DNA of 20,080 nt from CANHEE01 sp043777755 (lineage in GTDB: Bacteria > Bacteroidota > Bacteroidia > Chitinophagales > Saprospiraceae). Numbering within the stretch: the stretch's first letter is position 1; each line of letters starts with the position of its first letter. The DNA lies in NCBI GenBank assembly GCA_043777755.1, contig JAYWHK010000265.1, positions 1 to 20,080 of the forward strand. Reading direction: 5' to 3'. Shown piece by piece: positions 8,248 through 16,883 of this stretch. The notes beneath the pieces are model-generated. The model saw nothing but the letters and a program-made list of their open reading frames with translations. It ran no database searches and was not told where the DNA came from. The position numbers were made by a program, and so were the translations under genes.

Positions 8248-8285
8248 AAAAAAGCACGAATCTGTTATTAGATTCGTGCTTTTTT
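8248..8285. terminator. Bidirectional rho-independent terminator
   Basis: A perfect 16-bp stem with arms aaaaaagcacgaatct (8248-8263) and agattcgtgctttttt (8270-8285) encloses the 6-nt loop gttatt. It is flanked by A and T runs on the two strands, so it can end transcripts from the left (helicase/restriction-modification) and from the minus-strand lipoprotein gene whose stop is at 8310. Confidence 0.88.
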
Positions 8286-8309
8286 ATTGAAAAATTTAGG
8301 TCTATTTAT

Positions 8310-8762
8310 TTACTTCGCTCTGTCAAAAGACTGAACAGCCTCATTGTCGTTAGAAGAAATTTCTACAAATCCCAAAGCCTTGTCAGGAGTCAATTCACGC
8401 AAAGAATAGCAGTGCAAATCATTGCTTGTACGAACACTAAAACAAGGTGTATTACCACCCATTCCATCAGGAAAACAACCACTTGGGCATTCTTTGTAAA
8501 AAGTGAACTCGCCATCAATAATAACCTTGTCGTTTTCTGTGATTTTAAACTTGCCACCACGAAGGTCAAGTTTACGATTAGGATTGGTGCGAGAAATCCA
8601 GATGCCTTCCATGTTGTCATAGATAGGTTGTCCAGAGGTTAATTTTTCAGATTTTTCGTCGTTTAACGCTTTACCTGTAGAGGTAACAGTGTCATTTTTA
8701 CAAGAAAAAATGAAAAGTAGTGCAAATAAAGCACTTGAAAGTAGAGATACTCTTAAATTCAT
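8310..8762 (-). CDS. Small predicted lipoprotein, family unknown
   Basis: A 150-residue protein beginning MNLRVSLLSSALFALLFIFSC, a lipoprotein signal peptide with C21 as the lipid-bearing residue (IFSC; phenylalanine at -2 is slightly unusual). The mature part starts CKND, and charged residues just after the cysteine resemble the surface-export signals described for Bacteroidota lipoproteins, so display on the cell surface is possible. The body holds GIWISRTNPNRKLDLRGGKFKI and a cysteine-rich stretch with four cysteines (ECPSGC, TPCF, HCYSL) that could form two disulfides. The frame is open to 8828, but the start at 8762 gives a clean signal peptide and lies downstream of the candidate promoter. 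It diverges from the outer-membrane gene at 9104. Function unknown. Confidence 0.75.
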   Translation of the reverse strand: MNLRVSLLSSALFALLFIFSCKNDTVTSTGKALNDEKSEKLTSGQPIYDNMEGIWISRTNPNRKLDLRGGKFKITENDKVIIDGEFTFYKECPSGCFPDGMGGNTPCFSVRTSNDLHCYSLRELTPDKALGFVEISSNDNEAVQSFDRAK

Positions 8763-8813
8763 GGGAAAATTTAGGTTTTTGTATGATAAAAAATTCATAT
8801 TATAATTTTGCTG

Positions 8814-8821
8814 CAAATATA
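8814..8821 (-). promoter_or_regulatory. Candidate promoter -7 element for the lipoprotein gene
   Basis: On the minus strand the bases read TATATTTG, an exact TAnnTTTG match. It lies about 50 bp upstream of the chosen ATG (8762). A -33 element at 19 bp is weak (tttt). Its position argues against translation starting at 8828. Confidence 0.45.
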
Positions 8822-8957
8822 CAAGCAAATATTATAAATAAAAATTATACCAAAAAAGTATTTTTTAGCTCCAAAAAATAAATAGATGTATTTTTTATAA
8901 AATATAAGAAAAATATACCTCAAATTATGACTTTCGTCGTTTATTCTTATTTTTTAT

Positions 8958-8973
8958 TACGAAATATTTCGTA
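8958..8973. promoter_or_regulatory. Perfect 16-bp palindrome, candidate operator
   Basis: TACGAAATATTTCGTA is its own reverse complement. It lies 131 bp before the outer-membrane gene at 9104, and its right half (ttcg, 8968-8971) falls at the -33 position of the promoter whose -7 element is at 8991-8998. A dimeric regulator bound here would block or replace -33 contacts. Its identity is unknown. Confidence 0.5.
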
Positions 8974-8998
8974 GTTAAAATAAAACCCATTATCTTTG
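8968..8998 (+). promoter_or_regulatory. Promoter of the outer-membrane protein gene
   Basis: TATCTTTG at 8991-8998 matches TAnnTTTG, with a near-consensus -33 element ttcg (8968-8971) 19 bp upstream. The transcript would begin near 9006 and carry a leader of about 98 bases, including the small hairpin at 9030-9047. Confidence 0.55.
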
Positions 8999-9029
8999 AT
9001 TTCGATAAAAAAAATGTAAAGCACTACAC

Positions 9030-9047
9030 CACGAGCTAACACTCGTG
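9030..9047. other. Small hairpin in the leader of the outer-membrane gene
   Basis: cacgag (9030-9035) and ctcgtg (9042-9047) form a 6-bp stem around ctaaca. The block is G+C-rich against very AT-rich surroundings. It is followed by gcctaatttttt, so it might be a weak attenuator, or a member of a dispersed repeat family. There is no second copy in this window. Confidence 0.3.
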
Positions 9048-9103
9048 TTGCCTAATTTTTTACAAAAAAAATCAAAAAACACTATTAAAAACATCAAAAA
9101 AGT

Positions 9104-10384
9104 ATGAAAAAATTACTATTTCAAATCGTTTTCCTTATTTTTTGTCTGAATACTAACCACGCTCAAAATTCAGGTAAAATCAAACTCTTCTACGATTGTC
9201 AATCTACTTGGAAATGCCGTAACTATTACGACTTCGTGCGAACCGAAGTCAAAATGGGTAGTTTTGTGAATGACCGTTTTGTTTCTGATGTTCATTTGAT
9301 GATTACGGAACAAAACACTGGCGGTGGCGGCAGCAAATTTTTCTTTAATTTTGCTGGTCAAAAAAATTTTAAAACTTTAAATGACACGCTCGAACTTATA
9401 ACAAGTCAGCAAGCAACCGACGACGAGATTCGCAAAGATTTTGTTAAAATTATCAACAAAGGTTTGTTTCAGTTTGTTTTGAAAACAGATATGGCGCAAT
9501 ACCTTGATGTAACCTACACCGCACCTGACAACGACAGTACCAAAAAAGCTGTAAAAGATCCTTATAATTTTTGGGTGTATAGCATTGGTGCAAGTGCGAA
9601 TCTTGATGGCAGTGCCAATTATTTTAACAATGCACTTTATGGGAATATCTCCGCTTCGAGAGTATTAGAAAACAGTAAACTCTCTTTTTGGCTCGGAGCA
9701 AACCAAAATATCAATAAGTTTTTTTTGAGTAATGGTACTAAAATTGATACTGTTAGTATAAAAAATCACGGTATTGATATGTACACAGAAATAACAAGAG
9801 GACTCAATACGCATTGGTCAGTCGGTGCGGACATTGAAGCGAGTCAAAGTACTTTCAATAATTTCAAGTTAAACGCTTCGGTTTTGCCCAAAATCGAGTA
9901 TAGTATTTTTCCATATAAGGATTTTAACGCTAAACGCATCGTGATTGGTTATGCGATTGGAGCGCAGCAAAATGTTTATTTTGATACGACCATTTATTTC
10001 AAAACCCGTGAATTGCTTGGCAGACAAAAGGCATATATCAATACTTCTTTTACACAAAAATGGGGCAATATAAATATTGGATTGGATTGGAGTAATTATC
10101 TGCACAATCGAAATCTTTACAAAATTGGCGTTGGTGGAGCAGTTGAATGGCGGATTGTAAAAGGCTTACGTTTGGCATTTTTTGGAAATTATGACCGTAT
10201 TTACAACCAAATTTCATTGCTAAAAGGAAGTGCGAGCCGTGATGAGGTGATTACACGGCAACGACAAATCCAAACAAACTATACATTTTGGACTGGTGCA
10301 GGTATTCGCTATCAATTTGGTTCGAGGAACAATAATGCTGTAAATCCACGATTCAATGGTTTAAATTATTCTATTTCTTTTTAA
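9104..10384 (+). CDS. Secreted outer-membrane beta-barrel-like protein, family unknown
   Basis: The 426-residue protein starts with a signal peptide (MKKLLFQIVFLIFCLNTNHAQ, cleavage probably after NHA or NHAQ). An N-terminal domain (about 25-150) contains KLFYDCQSTWKCRNYYDFVRTEV, with two close cysteines, and VHLMITEQNTGGGGSKFFFNFAGQ. The rest (about 165-426) alternates hydrophobic and polar residues with many aromatics (LSFWLGANQ, INTSFTQKWGNINIGLDW, KGLRLAFFGNYDRI, FWTGAGIRYQFG) and ends NYSISF. A terminal phenylalanine is typical of outer-membrane beta-barrels handled by the BAM complex. The pairing of such an N-domain with a barrel recurs in Bacteroidota hypothetical proteins, to my recollection, but no function is known. 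It is monocistronic with its own promoter and diverges from the lipoprotein gene. Confidence 0.75.
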   Translation: MKKLLFQIVFLIFCLNTNHAQNSGKIKLFYDCQSTWKCRNYYDFVRTEVKMGSFVNDRFVSDVHLMITEQNTGGGGSKFFFNFAGQKNFKTLNDTLELITSQQATDDEIRKDFVKIINKGLFQFVLKTDMAQYLDVTYTAPDNDSTKKAVKDPYNFWVYSIGASANLDGSANYFNNALYGNISASRVLENSKLSFWLGANQNINKFFLSNGTKIDTVSIKNHGIDMYTEITRGLNTHWSVGADIEASQSTFNNFKLNASVLPKIEYSIFPYKDFNAKRIVIGYAIGAQQNVYFDTTIYFKTRELLGRQKAYINTSFTQKWGNINIGLDWSNYLHNRNLYKIGVGGAVEWRIVKGLRLAFFGNYDRIYNQISLLKGSASRDEVITRQRQIQTNYTFWTGAGIRYQFGSRNNNAVNPRFNGLNYSISF

Positions 10385-10411
10385 AAAATCTTTTTTTAGA
10401 AAAAAAACACG

Positions 10412-10419
10412 TATTTTTG
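10412..10419 (+). promoter_or_regulatory. Candidate promoter -7 element for the DUF4286/ATP-grasp pair
   Basis: TATTTTTG matches TAnnTTTG and lies 38 bp before the ATG at 10457. The -33 region is poor (tctt at 19 bp). It sits in the 72-bp gap after the outer-membrane gene, so the following pair probably forms its own transcript. Confidence 0.4.
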
Positions 10420-10456
10420 TAGCATTTTTTAATAAAATTTTAAGTGATTTTTATTT

Positions 10457-10756
10457 ATGTACATATATAATGTAACGACCAGCATTGACCAAGATATTGT
10501 AACAGAATGGGTACAATGGATGAAAGAAGTGCACATTCCTGAAGTTGTCGCAACGGGTTGTTTTAGCGAAGGTAGATTGTGTAGAATTATTGGCGCAAGC
10601 GAAGGTGGAAAAACTTTTGCAGTACAATATATTTTTCCTAATTTGACAACATATCATCGCTATCAAAAAGATTTTGCAGCAGCTTTGCAAGCCAAAACAA
10701 AAGAAAAATTTGATGGAAAATACGCTGCATTTCGGACAGTGATGGAAATTCTATAA
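10457..10756 (+). CDS. DUF4286 family protein
   Basis: A 99-residue small cytoplasmic protein with no signal peptide. The opening MYIYNVTTSIDQDIVTEWVQWMKEVHIPEV and the later YHRYQKDFAAALQAKTKEKF match the DUF4286 pattern found widely in Bacteroidota, a ferredoxin-like small domain of unknown function. Its stop is 17 bp before the ATP-grasp gene, so the two are probably co-transcribed. Confidence 0.82.
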   Translation: MYIYNVTTSIDQDIVTEWVQWMKEVHIPEVVATGCFSEGRLCRIIGASEGGKTFAVQYIFPNLTTYHRYQKDFAAALQAKTKEKFDGKYAAFRTVMEIL

Positions 10757-10773
10757 AACAAAAACCATTTTTT

Positions 10774-11988
10774 ATGAAAAAAAATATTTCGATTCTTTGT
10801 ATTGCTAGTTTTTTTAAAGGAGAAGAATTTATGCGTGCTGCAAAACGTGCTGGCGCAACCGTTTATCTCATTACTTCCCAAAAACACCAATATAAGGCTT
10901 GGCCTTGGGAAAGCATTGACGACACTTTCTATATGCAAGACGATGGAGAAGACAACTGGAATATGGAACACGTCGTTGGTGGTTTAGCACACATCATACG
11001 TAACCGAAATATTGACAGAATTGTTTCTTTAGATGATTTTGACGTAGAAAAAGGTGCTTATTTGCGTGAAAATTTCCGTATTCCTGGTATGGGACAAACT
11101 ACGGCTCGTTATTTTCGTGATAAATTGGCGATGCGGATTCAAGCACAAGATGCTGGGATTAATGTTCCTGCATTCAGTTCTTTGTTTAATGACGAAGAAA
11201 TCAATGCCTACATTGCTCGAACAAGCGCGCCTTGGTTAATAAAACCTCGTGGAGAAGCATCGGCAACGGGCATTAAAAAAGCCCATTCTGGACATGAACT
11301 TTGGGAAATTATTCATTCTTTGGGTGAAAAAAGACATCAATATTTAGTAGAGCAATTCCGCCCTGGCGATGTGTATCATGTTGATGCCTTGAGCTTGGAT
11401 AAAAAATTAATCTTTACAAGAGTAAGCCGATATTTGGCAACACCAATGGAAGTAGCGCATGGTGGTGGAGTTTTTCGTTCTATGACGGTTGAGTTTGGGT
11501 CAAAAGACGACAAGGCATTGCAAAAAATGAACGACCAAGTAATGAAAGCTTTTGGTATGAATTACAGTGCTTCGCATACAGAGTTTATCAAATGCAAAGA
11601 AGACGGCAAGTTTTACTTTTTGGAAACGGCATCTCGTGTAGGTGGCGCAAATTTAGCTGAAATGGTCGAGGCATCTTCTGGTATTAACCTTTGGAGAGAA
11701 TGGGCAAATATAGAAATCGCTGTTGCAAAAGGAGAAAATTATACTTTACCAGCTGTTCGTAATGATTATTCTGGTATTATTGTTTCACTTTCTCGTTTTC
11801 AACATCCAGATAATTCGAGTTTTATAGACCACGAAATCGTTTGGCGAATGAACAAAGAATACCATATTGGTTTGATTGTTCAAGATAAAAAGCAAGAAAA
11901 TGTACTGGCTTTGTTAGACAAATACGCAGAGCGTGTGCGCAATGAATTTCATGCTTCTATGCCGATACAAGATAAGCCTACGGATTGA
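10774..11988 (+). CDS. ATP-grasp superfamily carboxylate ligase-like protein
   Basis: A 404-residue soluble enzyme. An N-terminal Rossmann-like pre-ATP-grasp domain (about 1-110: NISILCIASFF, RAGATVYLITS, IDRIVSLDDFD) is followed by the ATP-grasp fold (about 115-310), with WLIKPRGEASATG (K157 predicted to contact ATP) and YLVEQFRPGD. The metal-binding strand pair has E270 (HTEFIK) and E284 in FLETASRVGGA. The usual Glu-x-Asn of ATP-grasp ligases reads E284-T-A286 here; ETA(A/S)R is, to my recollection, normal for one subgroup. Members join a carboxylate to an amine or thiol through an acyl phosphate; the substrate cannot be read from the sequence. It follows the DUF4286 gene by 17 bp. Confidence 0.82.
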   Translation: MKKNISILCIASFFKGEEFMRAAKRAGATVYLITSQKHQYKAWPWESIDDTFYMQDDGEDNWNMEHVVGGLAHIIRNRNIDRIVSLDDFDVEKGAYLRENFRIPGMGQTTARYFRDKLAMRIQAQDAGINVPAFSSLFNDEEINAYIARTSAPWLIKPRGEASATGIKKAHSGHELWEIIHSLGEKRHQYLVEQFRPGDVYHVDALSLDKKLIFTRVSRYLATPMEVAHGGGVFRSMTVEFGSKDDKALQKMNDQVMKAFGMNYSASHTEFIKCKEDGKFYFLETASRVGGANLAEMVEASSGINLWREWANIEIAVAKGENYTLPAVRNDYSGIIVSLSRFQHPDNSSFIDHEIVWRMNKEYHIGLIVQDKKQENVLALLDKYAERVRNEFHASMPIQDKPTD

Positions 11989-12120
11989 TATAGCAGATAT
12001 TGTTTATTAGATATTAAAGATATTACAAACGCTTGGTGTTCAATATTTTGCAGAAATACAAAATCCTAAAACCACTTTCCGACGTGCATATTATTTTTTT
12101 ACAAATAAAACATCTGCCGT

Positions 12121-12155
12121 TTTGTCTGTTTTTTTTTAGGATAACCTTACCTTTG
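12121..12155 (+). promoter_or_regulatory. Candidate distal promoter of lon
   Basis: TACCTTTG (12148-12155) is an exact TAnnTTTG match with TTTG at 12121-12124, 23 bp upstream (longer than the usual 19). It would give a leader of about 90 bases. The rest of the 262-bp gap 11989-12250 shows no gene or RNA that I can support. Confidence 0.45.
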
Positions 12156-12231
12156 TCAGTAAATTACACCTTGGCATAAGGATTGAGTAACAAAGCTGAC
12201 GGATTACCGTTTAAAGTATTTTAAATAAGTT

Positions 12232-12239
12232 TATATTTG
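12232..12239 (+). promoter_or_regulatory. Candidate proximal promoter -7 element of lon
   Basis: TATATTTG matches TAnnTTTG only 12 bp before the ATG at 12251. If used, the leader would be only a few bases, or translation would begin at the in-frame ATG at residue 12. The -33 region is weak (gttt). Confidence 0.3.
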
Positions 12240-12250
12240 AGGTTTAGCGT

Positions 12251-14668
12251 ATGTTTGAAGATTTAAATATTAGTGTAGAAACAATGGGGCAAGAAGAAGA
12301 GCCTGAGTTCATGCCTTTGTTTTCATTGGAAGATGAAGATGAAAGTAGTTTTGATGAAGCTTTTCCAGCGGTAATGCCTATTTTGGCATTAAAAAACACC
12401 ATATTATTTCCACGTATCGTTATCCCGATTACGGTTGGGAGAGAACGTTCTATACAAGCTATTCAAAATGCTTACGAAGGAAATCGTTTGATTGCAGTAC
12501 TTTCGCAAGAAGACAGCCGTGTGGAAAATCCAACTATTGAAGACCTTTTTAAAATAGGAACAGTAGCCCGTGTGATGAAAATTCTTCGTATGCCTGACGG
12601 TTCTACGACGGCTATTTTACAAGGTAGAAAACGATTTAAACTCGAACAATTGATTGGTTATGAGCCGTTTATGACGGGTCAAATCAGTGTGTTAGAAGAT
12701 GAAGCCGCACACGATGAGTTAGAGTTTGAAGCGATGCTGAGTACCGTCCGTGATACTGCCCGTGAAATTATTAGCCTAAATCAAAACATTCCAAATGAGG
12801 CGAATGTAATGGTTAGAAATATACACAATCCAATTTTTTTACTCAGTTTTATCGCTTCTAACATGAACGTTAAAATTGGTGTGAAACAACAGATTCTTGA
12901 AATCAACAACTTACAAGAGCGTGCGCAAAAGATTTTGGAAAATATGAATGGAGAGCTGCAATTGCTACAGCTCAAAGACCAAATCGAAGGGCGTGTAAGA
13001 GGAGAACTGGAAAAGCAACAGCGTGATTATTACCTTAATCAACAACTCAAAACAATTCAAGAAGAGCTTGGACAAAACAATCCGCAAGACGAAGACATTA
13101 AAGCCTTGTTGGAAAGGGCAAAAAATAAAAAGTGGACTGAAAAAGCAGCTTCCGCCTTTGAAAAAGAAATAAACAAGGTTCGTCGTATGAATCCGCAAGT
13201 GGCTGAATACGCCATTATGCTCAATTATTTGGAGGTAATGCTTGATTTGCCTTGGGGCGAAACGACAAAAGATAATTTTGACCTTAAAAAAGTAAAAGAG
13301 GTATTGGATACAGACCATTATGGTCTTGAAAAAGTGAAAGAACGTATTTTGGAGCATTTGGCAGTTTTGAAGTTGAAAAAAGACATGAAAGCTCCGATTT
13401 TGTGCTTGGTCGGTCCTCCTGGTGTTGGAAAAACATCGTTGGGGCATTCTGTAGCCAAGGCTCTAAAACGCAAATATGTTCGTATGGCACTTGGAGGTTT
13501 GCACGATGAAGCCGAAATCAGAGGTCACCGCAAAACCTATATCGGAGCAATGCCTGGTCGAATTATTCAATCCATCAAAAAAGCTGGCGCGGACAACCCT
13601 GTTTTTATTTTAGATGAAATAGATAAAGTAGGGCAATCATTCAGAGGCGACCCTTCTTCGGCTTTGCTCGAAGTACTCGACCCTGAGCAAAACGCTACTT
13701 TTTACGATAATTATTTGGAAACAGAATACGACCTCTCCAAAGTCCTATTTTTGGCGACTGCCAACAGTTTGAACTCTATTCAACCTGCATTGTTAGATCG
13801 TATGGAAATTATTGATTTGAGTGGTTATTCTTTGGAGGAAAAAATGGAAATTGCGTTTCGACACTTGATTTCTCAGCAGTTAGAAGCACATGGCTTGAAG
13901 GCTTCGCACGTAACGATTACGCCCGAAGGTATGCAAGCAATCATTCACGAATACACAAGAGAGTCTGGTGTGCGTTCTCTCAATCGACACATTGGTTCAG
14001 TGATGCGTTACGTCGCAAAACGTGTGGCGATGAAAGATTTTTACCATAAAGAAATAAAACAAGAGCATTTAAGAGAAATATTAGGACCAGATTATATCAA
14101 CAATGACATTTATGACGAAGTGCAAACGCCTGGCGTTGCCGTTGGTTTGGCTTGGACAAGTGTTGGTGGCGATATTTTGTTTATCGAAGGAAACATCAGT
14201 AAAGGAACTGGTGCTTTGACTTTAACAGGTAATCTGGGCAATGTAATGAAAGAAAGTGCTACAACGGCGCACAGTTATCTAAAAGCAAATGCCACGATGC
14301 TTGGTTTGGATATTGAAAATATGGAAAAATGCAATATCCACATTCACGTTCCAGAAGGTGCAATTCCGAAAGATGGCCCTTCCGCTGGAATCACAATGAT
14401 GACAACTTTGGCTTCTGCTTTTACTGGAAAACCTGTAAAACCTTATTTGGCAATGACAGGCGAAATCACCTTGCGAGGTAAAGTGTTGCCTGTTGGTGGC
14501 ATCAAAGAAAAGGTTTTGGCTGCCAAACGTGCTGGCATCAAAGAAATTATTTTGTGCAAAGAAAATCAACGACACGTTGCTGAAATTCCTGCTGCCTATA
14601 TTGATGGCGTACAATTTCATTATGTAGAACAAATGAAAGAGGTATTGGATTTGGCTGTTTTTTACTAA
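12251..14668 (+). CDS. lon: ATP-dependent protease Lon
   Basis: An 805-residue LonA protease, the cytoplasmic hexameric AAA+ machine that unfolds and degrades damaged and short-lived regulatory proteins. After an acidic leader (about 1-40) comes the LON N-domain (VMPILALKNTILFP to about residue 250), a coiled region (QQRDYYLNQQLKTIQEELG), the ATPase with Walker A GPPGVGKT (388-395) and Walker B ILDEID (D455, E456), and the protease with the catalytic dyad S711 (KDGPSAG) and K754 (GGIKEK), 43 residues apart as in the family. Length and motifs are complete. A later in-frame ATG at residue 12 (MGQEEEPEF) is an alternative start, since Bacteroidota Lon proteins often begin with such an acidic segment. 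It converges with gyrB on a shared terminator. Confidence 0.97.
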   Translation: MFEDLNISVETMGQEEEPEFMPLFSLEDEDESSFDEAFPAVMPILALKNTILFPRIVIPITVGRERSIQAIQNAYEGNRLIAVLSQEDSRVENPTIEDLFKIGTVARVMKILRMPDGSTTAILQGRKRFKLEQLIGYEPFMTGQISVLEDEAAHDELEFEAMLSTVRDTAREIISLNQNIPNEANVMVRNIHNPIFLLSFIASNMNVKIGVKQQILEINNLQERAQKILENMNGELQLLQLKDQIEGRVRGELEKQQRDYYLNQQLKTIQEELGQNNPQDEDIKALLERAKNKKWTEKAASAFEKEINKVRRMNPQVAEYAIMLNYLEVMLDLPWGETTKDNFDLKKVKEVLDTDHYGLEKVKERILEHLAVLKLKKDMKAPILCLVGPPGVGKTSLGHSVAKALKRKYVRMALGGLHDEAEIRGHRKTYIGAMPGRIIQSIKKAGADNPVFILDEIDKVGQSFRGDPSSALLEVLDPEQNATFYDNYLETEYDLSKVLFLATANSLNSIQPALLDRMEIIDLSGYSLEEKMEIAFRHLISQQLEAHGLKASHVTITPEGMQAIIHEYTRESGVRSLNRHIGSVMRYVAKRVAMKDFYHKEIKQEHLREILGPDYINNDIYDEVQTPGVAVGLAWTSVGGDILFIEGNISKGTGALTLTGNLGNVMKESATTAHSYLKANATMLGLDIENMEKCNIHIHVPEGAIPKDGPSAGITMMTTLASAFTGKPVKPYLAMTGEITLRGKVLPVGGIKEKVLAAKRAGIKEIILCKENQRHVAEIPAAYIDGVQFHYVEQMKEVLDLAVFY

Positions 14669-14680
14669 AAAATATAAATA

Positions 14681-14722
14681 AAAAACCTCCACTTTTCGTT
14701 ACAACGAAAAGTGGAGGTTTTT
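14681..14722. terminator. Bidirectional terminator between lon and gyrB
   Basis: Perfect arms aaaaacctccacttttcg (14681-14698) and cgaaaagtggaggttttt (14705-14722) enclose the loop ttacaa. An A run precedes and a T run follows, so it can end transcripts from both strands. It lies 12 bp after the lon stop and 120 bp beyond the gyrB stop. Confidence 0.9.
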
Positions 14723-14841
14723 TTTATAAAAAAAATATAAAAAATAAATAATACACTTTTAATTCATAAGTTGCTGATTAACAGGACTTTTGAATTTTAA
14801 ATTTAGACTTTTACATTTTATATTTTATATTTCTCGTTTCT

Positions 14842-16833
14842 CTACGCATCTACTTTTGCATATTTTGCGTTTGCCTCAATAAACGCACGACGAGGAGGAA
14901 CTTCGTCGCCCATTAACATAGAGAAAATACGGTCACATTCAGCGGCATCTTCGATGGTTACTTGGCGTAGTGTGCGGCAAGTTGGATCCATAGTCGTTTC
15001 CCAAAGTTGTTCTGCATTCATCTCTCCAAGACCCTTGTAGCGTTGTACTTTTACACCACTGTCATCAGTTTTTCCACCTGAATAGGCTTCCGAGATGCTA
15101 CGGCGTTCCTCTTCTGTCCAACAATAACGGAATTGTTTTCCTTTACTGATACGGTACAAAGGTGGTGCTGCGATATAGATATAACCATTCTGAATCAACG
15201 GCAACATATAACGATAGAAGAAAGTCAAAATCAAAGTAACAATGTGGCTACCGTCAATATCGGCATCACACATGATGACTATCTTGTGGTAACGTAGTTT
15301 TTCGATGTTCAAGATTTTCTCGCCTTCTTTCGCCTCAATGCTCACGCCAAGGGCGGTGAACATATTTTTGATTTCTTCGTTTTCGTAGATTTTATATTCT
15401 AATGCTTTTTCTACATTCAGAATCTTACCACGCAAAGGCAAAATTGCTTGAAAATTACGGTCACGACCTTGTTTTGCTGTTCCACCTGCCGAATCACCTT
15501 CGACTAAGAACAATTCAGAGGCTTCTGGGCTTTTTGAAGAACAGTCCGCTAATTTTCCTGGCAAACCACTTCCTGTCAAAATATTTTTGCGCTGTACCAA
15601 CTCACGGGCTTTCTGTGCTGCTTGACGAGCTGTTGCTGCTAAAACCACTTTTTCAACAATGCGTTTTGCTTCATTTGGATTTTCTTCCAAATAATATTTC
15701 AATACATCACCTACTGCACGGCTCACGATACCCAATACTTCCGAGTTACCCAATTCTCCTTTTGTTTGTCCTTTGAATTGTGGTTCTGGAACTTTTACAG
15801 AAACCACTGCGGTCAAACCTTCACGAAAATCTTCTGCCGAAACAGTTATTTTTTTGAAAAGATTGTTGTCATCACCGTATTGCTTGAAAACACGGGCAAC
15901 AGCACGACGGAATCCACTTACGTGTGTACCTCCATCACGAGTATTGATATTATTTACAAAAGAATAAACGTGTTCTTGGTAAGAAGTGTTGTACAACATG
16001 GCGATTTCAACTTCGACATTTGCGTCTTCGTCTTTTGCTACAACATGGATTGGTTTTTCAATTAACTTTGTACGGGCTTCATCAATATAAATAACAAACT
16101 CTTTCAAGCCGCCTTCTGAATGGAAAAATTCTTTTTTGAAAGTTCCGTCTTCGTTGGTATGACGTTCATCGGTCAAAGTCAAACTAAGACCAGCATTCAA
16201 AAATGACAGCTCACGCAAACGAATCGCCAATGTATTGTAGCTATATTCTAATGTTTCAAAAATGGTATCGTCTGGCTTGAAGGTCACATAAGTACCATGC
16301 AAATCAGAATCACCAATTTCTCTTACATCATATAAAGGCTTACCAATGTTGTATTCTTGTTCAAATTTTTTGCCATCACGGTGAACTTCTACCCTTAATG
16401 AGGTCGAAAGTGCATTAACACAACTCACACCTACACCGTGCAAACCACCCGATACTTTGTAGGTATCTTTATCGAATTTACCACCAGCGTGAAGAACCGT
16501 CATAACAACCTCCAAAGCGGATTTACCCAATTTTTGGTGCATACCTGTTGGAATACCACGACCATCATCTTTTACAGTAATAGAGTTGTCCGCATGAATG
16601 TAAACAAATATATTTTTACAATGACCTGCTAAGTGTTCATCAATGGAGTTATCAACAACCTCATAAACAAGGTGATGCAAACCATGTGTATCTGTACCAC
16701 CAATGTACATACTTGGTCTTTTACGCACCGCTTCAAGACCTTCGAGTGCGGTAATATTACCCGCATCATAATTTCCTTTATTATTTTCCTGAGGAACTTC
16801 CTGAGGAGTCAATTCTTTTTCTTCTTGATTCAT
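14842..16833 (-). CDS. gyrB: DNA gyrase subunit B
   Basis: The 663-residue ATPase subunit of gyrase, which introduces negative supercoils together with GyrA (not in this window). The GHKL ATPase domain has VYEVVDNSIDE, DDGRGIP and GGLHGVGVSCVNALS; the transducer domain follows; the Toprim domain has E445 in EGDSAGG and D523-A-D525 in CDADIDGSH; the C-terminus has QRYKGLGEMN. KQGRDRNFQAILPLRGKILNVEKA fits GyrB rather than ParE. The length is that of the Bacteroidota form, without the long E. coli insertion. The frame is open to 16872, but the ATG at 16833 (MNQEEKEL) was chosen because the extension would overlap the promoter -7 element at 16872-16879. No gyrA or dnaA is adjacent. Confidence 0.96.
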   Translation of the reverse strand: MNQEEKELTPQEVPQENNKGNYDAGNITALEGLEAVRKRPSMYIGGTDTHGLHHLVYEVVDNSIDEHLAGHCKNIFVYIHADNSITVKDDGRGIPTGMHQKLGKSALEVVMTVLHAGGKFDKDTYKVSGGLHGVGVSCVNALSTSLRVEVHRDGKKFEQEYNIGKPLYDVREIGDSDLHGTYVTFKPDDTIFETLEYSYNTLAIRLRELSFLNAGLSLTLTDERHTNEDGTFKKEFFHSEGGLKEFVIYIDEARTKLIEKPIHVVAKDEDANVEVEIAMLYNTSYQEHVYSFVNNINTRDGGTHVSGFRRAVARVFKQYGDDNNLFKKITVSAEDFREGLTAVVSVKVPEPQFKGQTKGELGNSEVLGIVSRAVGDVLKYYLEENPNEAKRIVEKVVLAATARQAAQKARELVQRKNILTGSGLPGKLADCSSKSPEASELFLVEGDSAGGTAKQGRDRNFQAILPLRGKILNVEKALEYKIYENEEIKNMFTALGVSIEAKEGEKILNIEKLRYHKIVIMCDADIDGSHIVTLILTFFYRYMLPLIQNGYIYIAAPPLYRISKGKQFRYCWTEEERRSISEAYSGGKTDDSGVKVQRYKGLGEMNAEQLWETTMDPTCRTLRQVTIEDAAECDRIFSMLMGDEVPPRRAFIEANAKYAKVDA

Positions 16834-16871
16834 TCTTAAAAAATTCTTTTTCTTATGGTATAAAAAGCCCA

Positions 16872-16879
16872 CAAAGGTA
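16872..16879 (-). promoter_or_regulatory. Promoter -7 element of gyrB
   Basis: The minus strand reads TACCTTTG, an exact TAnnTTTG match, 39 bp from the chosen ATG. The -33 position falls in the outer arm of the palindrome at 16884-16940, where no good TTTG is seen, so the promoter and the terminator of the upstream gene are interleaved. Confidence 0.55.
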
Positions 16880-16883
16880 CAAC

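Noticed and set aside
11989..12250. tRNA, small RNA or small gene between the ATP-grasp gene and lon
   Set aside because: No tRNA T-loop sequence, stable hairpin set or convincing reading frame was seen; only promoter-like elements can be supported.
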